Below are positions 1-7,594 of a DNA stretch of 64,000 nt, piece after piece. Made by a program: the position numbers and the translations under genes. Every line of letters begins with the position of its first letter. Within the stretch, counting starts at the first letter, position 1. The notes beneath the pieces were generated by a model. The model searched no databases, was not told the DNA's origin, and saw nothing but the letters and a program-made list of their open reading frames with translations. This DNA is from Crystallibacter permensis (lineage in GTDB: Bacteria > Actinomycetota > Actinomycetes > Actinomycetales > Micrococcaceae), in NCBI RefSeq assembly GCF_025960875.1, contig NZ_JAODLR010000009.1:107509-171508 (forward strand), written 5' to 3'.

Positions 1-2
1 TC

Positions 3-365
3 GCCCGGACGTTCAATCCGGTCAGCCGGGCCGGTACCGCAACCGGAATTGTCAACGTCGGCGGTTTTGTCTCCGCGCTGCTCGTGATGTTCTGTGTTGG
101 AGTGGTGCTGGATGCGCTGTATGCCAGCGGTTACTCGCAGGGGGAGCTCTACGCCCTGGACTCGTTCCGTATTGCCTTGAGCGTTCAGTTCCTGTTCCTG
201 GCGGGCGGCACGGCGGCCATCCTGTTCATCCGCAGGAGGGTCAGAGCCAAAATGGCTGCCGAGGGCCAGGATGTGCCGCCGCTGCGGGTGGCACTGGCCC
301 GACAACGCCAGTTGCGCAAACGACGCCGGGACCGCCGCCGCGATGCCGGCACCGGCCGGCGCTAA
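3..365 (+). CDS. MFS transporter, C-terminal fragment cut by window edge
   Basis: The frame is open from the first bases of the window, so only about the last 120 residues are visible. The fragment begins with a conserved-looking ARTFNPVSRAGTATG stretch, has two hydrophobic segments separated by a short loop (GFVSALLVMFCVGVVL and LSVQFLFLAGGTAAILF), and ends in a strongly basic Arg/Lys-rich cytoplasmic tail. That is the layout of the last two transmembrane helices and tail of a major facilitator permease. The substrate cannot be told from this part. The ATG at 84 is internal and not the true start. Confidence 0.6.
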   Translation, partial: ARTFNPVSRAGTATGIVNVGGFVSALLVMFCVGVVLDALYASGYSQGELYALDSFRIALSVQFLFLAGGTAAILFIRRRVRAKMAAEGQDVPPLRVALARQRQLRKRRRDRRRDAGTGRR

Positions 366-521
366 AGCACAAACGCACCGCCGGATGTGATCCGACGGCT
401 CCTGTACGGCATGCGTACGGTCCGCATGGCCCTTCCTCCACAAGCGGAGCACGATGCCGGCTGCTCCACATCGCGCCGTGGATCTCTGGCTGACGGCATC
501 GGGCCCGGCCAGATTGGGGGA

Positions 522-1727
522 ATGAACAAACAAACAATTCATGTGTCCCGGCCAGAAGACATCCTTGGCTACATACCCCACGCACTGGAGTTCCAGCCAC
601 GGCAAAGTCTGGTGCTGCTGTCCCTGAACGGCAAACGGCTAGGGGCTACCCTTCGCCTGGATCTCCCGACGGACAGCGGCGAGGAGGAACTGGCGCGTTT
701 TGCCGACGCTGCCAGCGCTTACCTGCGCAAGGACAGCCGGGCGGACAGCTCGCTGCTGGTGTTGTACACCGATGCCTTGGAAAGGTCGGTGCAGTTTCCC
801 CCATATGAAACCCTCTTGGACTTGCTCCTGACCTCACTCGATGGTGCCGGCCTGCCCGTCCGGGACGGGTGGGTTGTGGGTCCGGAACATTTCCGCTGCC
901 TCCACTGCAAGGGGCCTGGCTGCTGCCCGGCCGGCGGCCACCCGGTGGAGCGCATCGCTGAAAGCACCATCAACGCGGAGATGATTTTCCGGGGGAGCAG
1001 CGTCGCCCCGTCCGTGAGCCAGGCCGTCGCTCTCCGGCGTTCGGGAGCGGTCGTCGCGGAGTCTGCAACTGCAATGTGCAACGAGAGCAGCGAAATCCTC
1101 CGGATGCTTGAGGGAAGCTGGCATGCACCTGAAGTGTTCCGGCGGACCCTGCTCTGCTGGGACGCGGCCATCCGCTCCGGGCCCGGACCGGAGCGGATTC
1201 CCTTCCTGCTGGCGAGCCTGACTTCGTTTCATGTCCGCGATGCGGTGATCGTGCTGATCTGCCGCGGGCTGGACGCTGCTTACGGAGGCGCAGTGAGCAG
1301 CGGCGTGCTGACCGGTACCGAACCGCCCGGCATGGATGTACCTCTGACGGGCCCGTTTCCTTGTGCGACGTGGAAACCGGGCAAGACTCTGGATGCCTAC
1401 AGGCGCATCTTCGATGCTGTGCTGCTCGGGAATTCCTCCCAGGCGCCGCAATGGACCAGAGTGGACCGGGCAGCGGATCTCCTGGTACGTCTTTATTGCG
1501 GGTCGGAGGGACCGTCCAAGGCCGCAGCCGGAACTCTGCTGGCCTGGATTGAATGGGCTCGCGGCCGCGGATCTATGGCGCACGAGGCATTGGAAATGGT
1601 TCTGCAGGAGTTTCCGGACTACAGCCTGGCCCGGCTGCTCAATGACTTCGTCGAGACCGGCATCTTGCCTGTTTGGGCTATGGACCGCGATTCATCGTGG
1701 TCCGGGTCAGGGGAACGAGCGGCCTGA
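522..1727 (+). CDS. DUF4192 domain-containing protein
   Basis: 401-residue cytosolic protein matching the actinobacterial DUF4192 family from its opening, with an HVSRPEDILGYIPHAL stretch and then QSLVLLSLNG, both typical of the family N-terminus. No catalytic motif is known for the family and its function is unknown. I chose the ATG at 522 because a GGGGGA ribosome binding site lies just upstream and the family begins at this point; the frame is open further upstream to 387. It stands alone between the MFS fragment and sigA. Confidence 0.8.
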   Translation: MNKQTIHVSRPEDILGYIPHALEFQPRQSLVLLSLNGKRLGATLRLDLPTDSGEEELARFADAASAYLRKDSRADSSLLVLYTDALERSVQFPPYETLLDLLLTSLDGAGLPVRDGWVVGPEHFRCLHCKGPGCCPAGGHPVERIAESTINAEMIFRGSSVAPSVSQAVALRRSGAVVAESATAMCNESSEILRMLEGSWHAPEVFRRTLLCWDAAIRSGPGPERIPFLLASLTSFHVRDAVIVLICRGLDAAYGGAVSSGVLTGTEPPGMDVPLTGPFPCATWKPGKTLDAYRRIFDAVLLGNSSQAPQWTRVDRAADLLVRLYCGSEGPSKAAAGTLLAWIEWARGRGSMAHEALEMVLQEFPDYSLARLLNDFVETGILPVWAMDRDSSWSGSGERAA

Positions 1728-2045
1728 CCGAGGGTCGCGGGCACGGTGAAAGCCAGCACAGCACGGCCTCCCGCCATCTCCTTATGGTCGCAGCAACATA
1801 GGGCGAGGAAGGCAAATGTTCGTTCACGAGCGGGGTGAAAACGTGAGACAATGGGAACCGAGACCCGGTCGGGTTCGTGTTGCAAGTGGGTATGCCCAGT
1901 ATGGGAATACCTGCGGCGCAGAGCAGGTTATGTATCGCAGACCCTGCATCTGTGGCTTTTGCTTGAAATCAAACACGGACTTGACAGGGTCATAGTGGTG
2001 TTACCCACAGGTATCATCACAGACCGCCCGTATGAAAGGTTCTCT
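1728..2045 (+). other. 318-bp intergenic leader upstream of sigA
   Basis: This gap contains no convincing gene. The sigA frame is open back to an ATG at 1851, but that extension lacks sigma-factor character and a good ribosome binding site. The gap holds a SigR/SigH-like promoter motif (separate entry) and a TTGACA at 1981-1986 that has no acceptable -10 partner 16-19 bases downstream. Confidence 0.5.
1903..1929 (+). promoter_or_regulatory. Candidate SigR/SigH-type promoter of sigA
   Basis: GGGAAT at 1903-1908 is followed after exactly 18 bases by GTT at 1927-1929. This fits the disulfide-stress sigma consensus GGAAT-N18-GTT of SigR (Streptomyces) and SigH (mycobacteria). It lies about 115 bases before the sigA start. 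In Streptomyces the principal sigma gene hrdB is reported to have a SigR-dependent promoter, so the placement makes sense. It was found by eye, and the motif is short enough to occur by chance. Confidence 0.4.
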
Positions 2046-3284
2046 GTGTCACCTGAGAAGAAGACTGCTGCAGTTCCCGTGGAGGAGACTGCTACCGCCA
2101 CGACGACTTCTGCCTCTCCCGCCGCGCCCAAGCGCCGCGGTCGCAAGCCAGGTGCAGCCGCAGCCAAGAAGGGCCCCGCAGCCAAGAAGACCACAAAAGC
2201 CGCCGAGGACCAGACTGACGCAGACGTCGAGGATGAGGACGCCGAGCCGGACGCTATTGACGAAGCCGACGAAGCTGACGAAACCGCAAAGCCTGCCGGT
2301 AAAGAAGGCGGCTTCGTCTACTCCGACGCGGACGATGATGATGCCCCCGCCCAGCAGGTAGTTTCGGCCGGAGCCACTGCGGATCCGGTTAAGGACTATC
2401 TGAAGCAGATCGGTAAAGTCGCGCTGCTGAACGCAGAGCAGGAAGTCGATCTCGCGCTGCGCATTGAGGCCGGTCTTTTCGCCGAAGAGAAGCTGGCCAA
2501 GGACGACGGCAGCATGGAAACCCGCCTGCGCCGTGACCTGGAGCAGGTTGTCCACGACGGCAAGCGTGCGAAGAACCACCTGCTCGAGGCCAACCTTCGT
2601 CTGGTCGTTTCGCTGGCCAAGCGTTATACGGGCCGCGGCATGCTTTTCCTGGACCTGATCCAGGAAGGCAACCTGGGCCTGATCCGTGCTGTGGAGAAGT
2701 TCGACTACACCAAGGGCTTCAAGTTCTCGACCTACGCCACCTGGTGGATCCGTCAGGCTATTACCCGAGCCATGGCCGACCAGGCCCGTACCATCCGTAT
2801 CCCCGTTCACATGGTCGAGGTCATCAACAAGCTTGCCCGCGTACAGCGGCAGATGTTGCAGGACTTGGGCCGCGAGCCTACGCCGGAAGAACTGGCACTG
2901 GAACTGGACATGACGCCTGAAAAGGTTGTCGAGGTCCAGAAGTACGGCCGCGAGCCGATTTCCCTTCACACGCCCCTTGGCGAGGACGGCGACTCCGAGT
3001 TCGGTGACCTGATCGAGGACTCCGAGGCCGTTGTCCCGGCGGACGCGGTCAGCTTCACTCTGCTGCAGGAGCAGCTGCACTCCGTCCTGGACACTCTGTC
3101 CGAGCGTGAGGCCGGTGTCGTTGCCATGCGTTTCGGCCTGACCGATGGCCAGCCTAAGACTTTAGACGAAATCGGCAAGGTCTACGGCGTGACACGGGAA
3201 CGGATCCGCCAGATCGAATCCAAGACGATGTCCAAGCTGCGCCACCCGTCGCGTTCCCAGGTGCTGCGCGACTACCTGGACTAA
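2046..3284 (+). CDS. sigA: Principal RNA polymerase sigma factor (SigA/HrdB/RpoD)
   Basis: 412-residue group 1 sigma-70 factor that directs RNA polymerase to housekeeping promoters. Residues 1-110 form an Ala/Lys-rich then acidic low-complexity N-terminus usual in actinobacteria. Region 1.2 starts near 113 ([16 protein letters not shown]), region 2 spans about 179-260 with [17 protein letters not shown] for -10 recognition and melting, and region 4 spans about 349-408 with the helix-turn-helix [12 protein letters not shown]. Start chosen: GTG at 2046, preceded by AAAGG seven bases away, which gives the family-typical start VSPEKK. A strong hairpin follows the stop. Confidence 0.95.
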   Translation: MSPEKKTAAVPVEETATATTTSASPAAPKRRGRKPGAAAAKKGPAAKKTTKAAEDQTDADVEDEDAEPDAIDEADEADETAKPAGKEGGFVYSDADDDDAPAQQVVSAGATADPVKDYLKQIGKVALLNAEQEVDLALRIEAGLFAEEKLAKDDGSMETRLRRDLEQVVHDGKRAKNHLLEANLRLVVSLAKRYTGRGMLFLDLIQEGNLGLIRAVEKFDYTKGFKFSTYATWWIRQAITRAMADQARTIRIPVHMVEVINKLARVQRQMLQDLGREPTPEELALELDMTPEKVVEVQKYGREPISLHTPLGEDGDSEFGDLIEDSEAVVPADAVSFTLLQEQLHSVLDTLSEREAGVVAMRFGLTDGQPKTLDEIGKVYGVTRERIRQIESKTMSKLRHPSRSQVLRDYLD

Positions 3285-3295
3285 TCTCCACGGCC

Positions 3296-3345
3296 AATAA
3301 CAATGGCGCCGGTCCCCCGAAAGGAGGACGGCGCCATTGTTATTT
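3296..3345. terminator. Strong hairpin terminator after sigA, shared with a convergent gene
   Basis: Perfect 15-bp inverted repeat: AATAACAATGGCGCC at 3296-3310 and its reverse complement at 3330-3344, with a 19-base loop. It sits 12 bases past the sigA stop and 40 bases past the stop of the convergent DUF7455 gene. AT-rich stem ends on both sides would supply short U runs in either direction, so it probably acts bidirectionally. Confidence 0.85.
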
Positions 3346-3384
3346 ATGCAGTTATCGGCTGTGCGACAGACGAACTGCTGAAGC

Positions 3385-3606
3385 CTATTCCGCTGCCATG
3401 GCAGGCGTCTCGCGAAGCCGGCCGGTTTCGTCCTGCCATTCGGCAGCCTTCGAACGCAACTGCGGTTCGTGCTGGCGGGCGTGGTGTCCGCAGAAAAGCA
3501 ATTCTCCCCCGGAGGACTCCAACACAACTCGGACGTAGGCCTGGGCCCCGCAGCGATCACAACGATCCATTGCGGTCAGTTCTCGGGTAGCTACTGCTGT
3601 TGTCAT
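3385..3606 (-). CDS. DUF7455 family small protein
   Basis: 73-residue protein with a CDRCGAQAYVRVVL motif and a second FCGHHARQHEP motif. The pair of Cys/His clusters looks like a small zinc-binding fold and defines the DUF7455 family, which is common beside sigA or topoisomerase genes in actinobacteria. Function is unknown. The ATG at 3606 is preceded by an excellent AAGGAGG Shine-Dalgarno sequence, which settles the start although the frame is open to 3756. Confidence 0.85.
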   Translation of the reverse strand: MTTAVATRELTAMDRCDRCGAQAYVRVVLESSGGELLFCGHHARQHEPQLRSKAAEWQDETGRLRETPAMAAE

Positions 3607-3625
3607 GACGACCTCCTTACAAATG

Positions 3626-3639
3626 TGTATGTCCATACA
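3626..3639. promoter_or_regulatory. Perfect inverted repeat in the DUF7455 5' region
   Basis: TGTATG-TC-CATACA is a perfect 6+2+6 palindrome lying 20-33 bases upstream of the DUF7455 start codon, just before its Shine-Dalgarno. It could be a repressor operator or a leader hairpin. No regulator gene is adjacent, so its role is inference only. Confidence 0.35.
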
Positions 3640-3872
3640 ACCACTGCATTGGGTGTTTTCTTCGCACCTTTCGATCACTTTCGCTGACCGCGTATCACAT
3701 GTACGTAACGGGCAGGATCTGCTGTGATCCCCGACGCGCTGGTCGACGAGGTGCACATCCGTGCTGCTAAAGGGGACTAGCCTAGTAACGGTCCTTCATT
3801 TTGCAAGCGGCCGCCGGGGAACCCCGGGATGTTTGAGTTCACTTTTCGTATGGCCAAGGAGTTCCTAGTTCA

Positions 3873-5984
3873 GTGGCGCCACCGAGTTCCGATTACACAG
3901 CCCGCCATCTTTCCGTCCTCGAGGGACTGGAAGCTGTCCGCAAGCGCCCAGGCATGTACATCGGGTCCACGGATTCGCGTGGGCTCATGCACTGCCTCTG
4001 GGAAATCATCGACAACTCAGTGGATGAGGCCTTGGCCGGGTTCGGCCAGAGCATCACTGTCATCTTGCATCCGGACGGGTCAGTGGAAATCCACGATGAC
4101 GGCCGCGGCGTTCCTGTTGACGTTGAACCGCGGACCGGCCTGACGGGCGTCGAAGTAGTTTTCACCAAACTGCACGCCGGCGGAAAGTTCGGCGGAGGTT
4201 CTTACACAGCATCCGGCGGTCTGCATGGGGTCGGCGCCAGTGTAGTCAACGCCCTCTCAGCGCGCTTGGATGTCCAGGTGGACCGCGGCGGCAAGACGTA
4301 CCAGATGTCCTTCCGCCGGGGTGAGCCCGGGCATTTCGCCGACACGGGCAAGCACCTCAGCCCCGATTCGAAGTTCGAGCCTTTCCTGCAGAGCTCCACG
4401 CTCGAAGTGGTGGGCAAAGCCAAGCGGGGCGTCACAGGTACACGGATCCGTTACTGGGCGGACCGCCAAATATTCACAGCTGATGCCAAGTTCTCCTATG
4501 AGGAACTGCAGGCCCGTGTGCGGCAGACGTCCTTCCTGGTTCCCGGACTTCGAGTCACTCTGCGCGACGAACGCCAGTTGCCCGGTACGCCGGGAGAAAA
4601 CGGGCCGATCGAAGAGGTCTTCCAGCACGACGGCGGGATCGCCGAGTTCGTCGATTATCTCTCCAACGACAGCGCGGTCACCGATATTTGGCGGGTCCAC
4701 GGCTCCGGCAAATTCAAGGAAAACGTGCCGGTGCTGGACGAAAAGGGCCACAGCCGGATGGCGGAGGTTGAACGGGACTGCGAGGTGGACATCGCCCTTC
4801 GCTGGGGCATTGGCTATGACACAAGCGTCCGCAGCTTCGTCAACATCATTGCCACGCCGAAGGGCGGCACGCACCAGGCCGGTTTCGAACAGGCCCTGCT
4901 GAAAACCTTCCGCAAGGTCATTGAAGCCAATTCGCGCAAGCTTAAGGCCGGCAATGACAAGATCGAAAAGGATGACGTCTTCGCAGGCCTGACTGCCGTG
5001 CTGACCGTTCGGCTGGCCGAACCGCAGTTCGAAGGGCAGACCAAGGAAATCCTCGGTACCTCAGCTGTCCGCAATATCGTCTCGCGTGTGGTGGAAAAGG
5101 AAATCCAGGCGAAGCTCACCTCCACGGCGAGGGGAGACAAGGCCCAGTCTGCGCTGCTGCTGGAAAAGGTTGTCAGCGAGATGAAGTCACGCATCTCCGC
5201 GCGCGTGCACAAGGAAACGCAGCGGCGCAAGAACGCCTTGGAAACGTCCTCGATGCCGGCGAAACTGTTGGATTGCCGTACGGATGATGTGGCACGCTCC
5301 GAGCTGTTCATTGTCGAAGGAGATAGCGCCCTGGGGACCGCGCGGCTGGCCCGTTCCTCGGACCATCAGGCGCTGTTGCCGATCCGCGGCAAGATCCTTA
5401 ACGTCCAGAAAGCCTCGGTGGGTGACATGCTTGCCAACGCCGAGTGCGCCGCGTTGATCCAGGTGGTGGGCGCCGGTTCGGGCCGCAGTTTCCAGCTTGA
5501 CGCCGCCCGCTACGGCAAGGTCATTCTGATGACCGACGCCGATGTCGACGGCGCGCATATCCGTACGCTGCTGCTGACGCTTTTCTTCCGCTACATGCGT
5601 CCGCTGGTTGAAGCCGGCCGGGTGTACGCCGCGGTACCACCGTTGCACCGGGTGGAAGTAATCAATCACGGGTCAAAGGCCAACGAGCTCGTCTATACCT
5701 ACTCGGAGAACGAACTAGTGCGCCTGCTGGCCGAATTGGAGAAGAGCGGCCGGAACTACAAGGAGCCAATCCAGCGGTACAAGGGCCTTGGCGAAATGGA
5801 CGCCGACCAGTTGGCCGAAACGACCATGGACCCGCGGCACCGGACCCTGCGGCGTGTCGGCATCGAGCATGCCGAGGCTGCCGAGCGTGCTTTTGACCTG
5901 CTGATGGGTTCGGACGTGGCGCCGCGCAAGGAGTTCATTGTTGCCGGTGCGGCCATGCTGGATCGCGAGCGGATCGACGCCTAA
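3873..5984 (+). CDS. parE: DNA topoisomerase IV subunit B (ParE-type GyrB paralogue)
   Basis: 703-residue ATPase subunit of a type IIA topoisomerase, which with ParC decatenates chromosomes. The GHKL ATPase domain shows LWEIIDNSVDEALAG near residue 42 and the GGLHGVGASVVNAL ATP-lid motif. The TOPRIM domain carries EGDSALGTARLAR near 482 and the metal-binding DADVDGAHIRT near 554; the C-terminus has the family's RYKGLGEMD. It starts with GTG at 3873, with AAGGAG 11 bases upstream. Its partner parC is about 11 kb away on the other strand. gyrB proper is expected elsewhere near oriC. Confidence 0.92.
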   Translation: MAPPSSDYTARHLSVLEGLEAVRKRPGMYIGSTDSRGLMHCLWEIIDNSVDEALAGFGQSITVILHPDGSVEIHDDGRGVPVDVEPRTGLTGVEVVFTKLHAGGKFGGGSYTASGGLHGVGASVVNALSARLDVQVDRGGKTYQMSFRRGEPGHFADTGKHLSPDSKFEPFLQSSTLEVVGKAKRGVTGTRIRYWADRQIFTADAKFSYEELQARVRQTSFLVPGLRVTLRDERQLPGTPGENGPIEEVFQHDGGIAEFVDYLSNDSAVTDIWRVHGSGKFKENVPVLDEKGHSRMAEVERDCEVDIALRWGIGYDTSVRSFVNIIATPKGGTHQAGFEQALLKTFRKVIEANSRKLKAGNDKIEKDDVFAGLTAVLTVRLAEPQFEGQTKEILGTSAVRNIVSRVVEKEIQAKLTSTARGDKAQSALLLEKVVSEMKSRISARVHKETQRRKNALETSSMPAKLLDCRTDDVARSELFIVEGDSALGTARLARSSDHQALLPIRGKILNVQKASVGDMLANAECAALIQVVGAGSGRSFQLDAARYGKVILMTDADVDGAHIRTLLLTLFFRYMRPLVEAGRVYAAVPPLHRVEVINHGSKANELVYTYSENELVRLLAELEKSGRNYKEPIQRYKGLGEMDADQLAETTMDPRHRTLRRVGIEHAEAAERAFDLLMGSDVAPRKEFIVAGAAMLDRERIDA

Positions 5985-6050
5985 CGAAGGTAAGGCCTGC
6001 AGCGGGGAAGCCTCCTGCGGGCAACCTGGAGCGGAGCCAGCGTTCTGCTG

Positions 6051-7007
6051 CTATCCCGCGGCCAGCCCCGGGGCCAGGAGCAGGACGGTCGGCACGGCCA
6101 GCAGCAAGGCCGAGCAGCCCAGCACCAGTGCTTGCGCTGGCTTGCCCAGGGGCGGCGACGGCGACAGCAGCCGGTGCAGCCGGTGGGCAGTACTCAGGGC
6201 CTCAGACTCTTCCGGGGTCAGCAACTCTTTGGCCGGAGCGCCGACGCCGGATGGCCGTTCGCCGCTAGCCACCACGGCCACGGCGCGGATCAAGGTTTCC
6301 CTGTTCGCGGTTCTCAGTGCCCCGTCATCCGCAAGCATCTCGATCAGTTCGTTGACGGCCCGCTGCGCGAGCTGCGATGTCGGCAGCCAGGGAAGCGCGG
6401 AGCGCCAGGCAGCAAAGGCCCACAGCAGTAGGTCGTGGCGCTGGTTCAGATGGGCGCGCTCATGGTTTAGAACCGCCTCGAGTTCTTCGGGCCGAAGCAG
6501 CTCCAGCAGACCTTCCGAGAGCACTGTAACGGAGCCAGCTCCACCGGGGAGGCAATACGCCACCGGTGCGGGATGGCTGATCACCAGGGTCTTGGGAGAG
6601 TTTTTGACCGGCGAACTGAGCAGGTTCAGCAGGTCACGGTGCTTGTTGCGTTGCTTGCGGATCCGGTAATACGTCAGCAGCAGCGTAAAGACCAGATGTA
6701 CGCCCAGCAGCAGGGCAGCGCTGAGCGCGAAGACATGGATCAGGTCCAGGCCCGGTGCCGGCGCGTAACTGACCAGCAGCCCTGCCAGCCCTTGAAGCCC
6801 CGCCAGGAGGTTCTCGCCCAGCGGTTCCAGCCCCCACGTCAGCATGGCGCCGATCATGGAGAGCCCGCCGGCCAGCGCGATGGCTTGCCACAGCACCAAG
6901 GCCGTGACGGGTGCTCGTGCGGTCCACTTTGCCCGGGCGAGCAAAACCGGCACCGGCCACGCCAAAATGACCGCCATGGCGGCCAGGAGGTACGAGGCCC
7001 AGAACAC
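6051..7007 (-). CDS. M56 family membrane metallopeptidase (BlaR1-like)
   Basis: 318-residue integral membrane protein with several hydrophobic segments at the N-terminus (from MFWASYLLAAMAVILAW), a zinc-protease HExxH motif realised as HERAH at residues 182-186 within a cytoplasmic loop, and a C-terminal membrane segment. M56 proteases of the BlaR1/MecR1 type act with BlaI/MecI repressors, and cleavage or signalling relieves repression. There is no penicillin-sensor domain after the last helix, so the signal is unlikely to be a beta-lactam sensed as in BlaR1. The start is GTG at 7007, six bases after the blaI stop, so the two are co-transcribed. Confidence 0.85.
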   Translation of the reverse strand: MFWASYLLAAMAVILAWPVPVLLARAKWTARAPVTALVLWQAIALAGGLSMIGAMLTWGLEPLGENLLAGLQGLAGLLVSYAPAPGLDLIHVFALSAALLLGVHLVFTLLLTYYRIRKQRNKHRDLLNLLSSPVKNSPKTLVISHPAPVAYCLPGGAGSVTVLSEGLLELLRPEELEAVLNHERAHLNQRHDLLLWAFAAWRSALPWLPTSQLAQRAVNELIEMLADDGALRTANRETLIRAVAVVASGERPSGVGAPAKELLTPEESEALSTAHRLHRLLSPSPPLGKPAQALVLGCSALLLAVPTVLLLAPGLAAG

Positions 7008-7013
7008 TAAGGG

Positions 7014-7400
7014 CTACGCAGTCAGCAGCTTACGCAGGGTTTCGGCTTCCTGTTCGGAAACGCTGCCGATGAATTTAGCGAGAACGGCCTCGCGGTCCGG
7101 CGCCGATCCAAGCACCTCGTTCATCAACTCCACCGTGTGTTCCTCACGGCTGGTCACTGCCCGGTAGCGGTGCGGACGGATGTCCCGTTCGCGCTGTACC
7201 AGGCCCTTCTTTTCCAACCGGGACAACACTGTGAGCACAGTCGTTACTGCCAGTTCCTTGCCATCCGGGCTTGAGGCCGTTTTCCGTGCCAGACGGTCGC
7301 GCAGGGCGTTTGCGGTAAGAGCGATCTCCGCTGGATCTTCCGAGTCGGACTGCCACAGCAGGTCCATAACCGCGCGTTCCAGCTCCCCAAGAGTTGCCAT
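7014..7400 (-). CDS. blaI: BlaI/MecI/CopY family transcriptional repressor
   Basis: 128-residue winged-helix repressor. Residues 1-80 hold the DNA-binding domain (GELERAVMDLLW, then VLTVLSRLEKKGLVQRERD as recognition helix and wing), followed by a dimerisation helix region ending in a typical EAETLRKLL. ATG at 7400 is preceded by AAGGAA six bases away. It is the first gene of an operon with the M56 protease and is divergent from cydA. The intergenic array of GTAGAA/TTCTAC half sites is the likely binding region, implying autoregulation and control of the cyd operon. The symbol denotes the family only. Confidence 0.85.
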   Translation of the reverse strand: MATLGELERAVMDLLWQSDSEDPAEIALTANALRDRLARKTASSPDGKELAVTTVLTVLSRLEKKGLVQRERDIRPHRYRAVTSREEHTVELMNEVLGSAPDREAVLAKFIGSVSEQEAETLRKLLTA

Positions 7401-7487
7401 GTATTTCCTTCGTCCTACCAAACTAGCTGCTCGACCCGGCGGCGCACGCTGCCGGGATGTGGTCTCACTCTCTAATTTACCGCGTTT

Positions 7488-7539
7488 GTAGAAATTGTTC
7501 TACACTACGTAGAAACTTGTACTTCTACGGCTTGTAGAA
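7488..7539. promoter_or_regulatory. Array of GTAGAA/TTCTAC inverted repeats between blaI and cydA
   Basis: Five half sites alternate in orientation: GTAGAA 7488-7493, TTCTAC 7498-7503, GTAGAA 7509-7514, TTCTAC 7523-7528, GTAGAA 7534-7539. They form two identical TTCTAC-N5-GTAGAA palindromes whose centres are 25 bases apart, plus one extra half site making GTAGAA-N4-TTCTAC with the first. The array ends 55 bases before the cydA start and begins 87 bases before the blaI start. BlaI-family repressors bind such dyads as dimers, so this is the probable shared operator. Confidence 0.7.
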
Positions 7540-7594
7540 ATGTGTCCCGCCGACGCTTTAGCCTGTGCCGGCTCGTCCCGAAGGGGTATTTATC

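Noticed and set aside
1981..1986. TTGACA as -35 of a sigA promoter
   Set aside because: No -10-like hexamer at 16-19 bases; the nearest TATCAT is 25 bases away.
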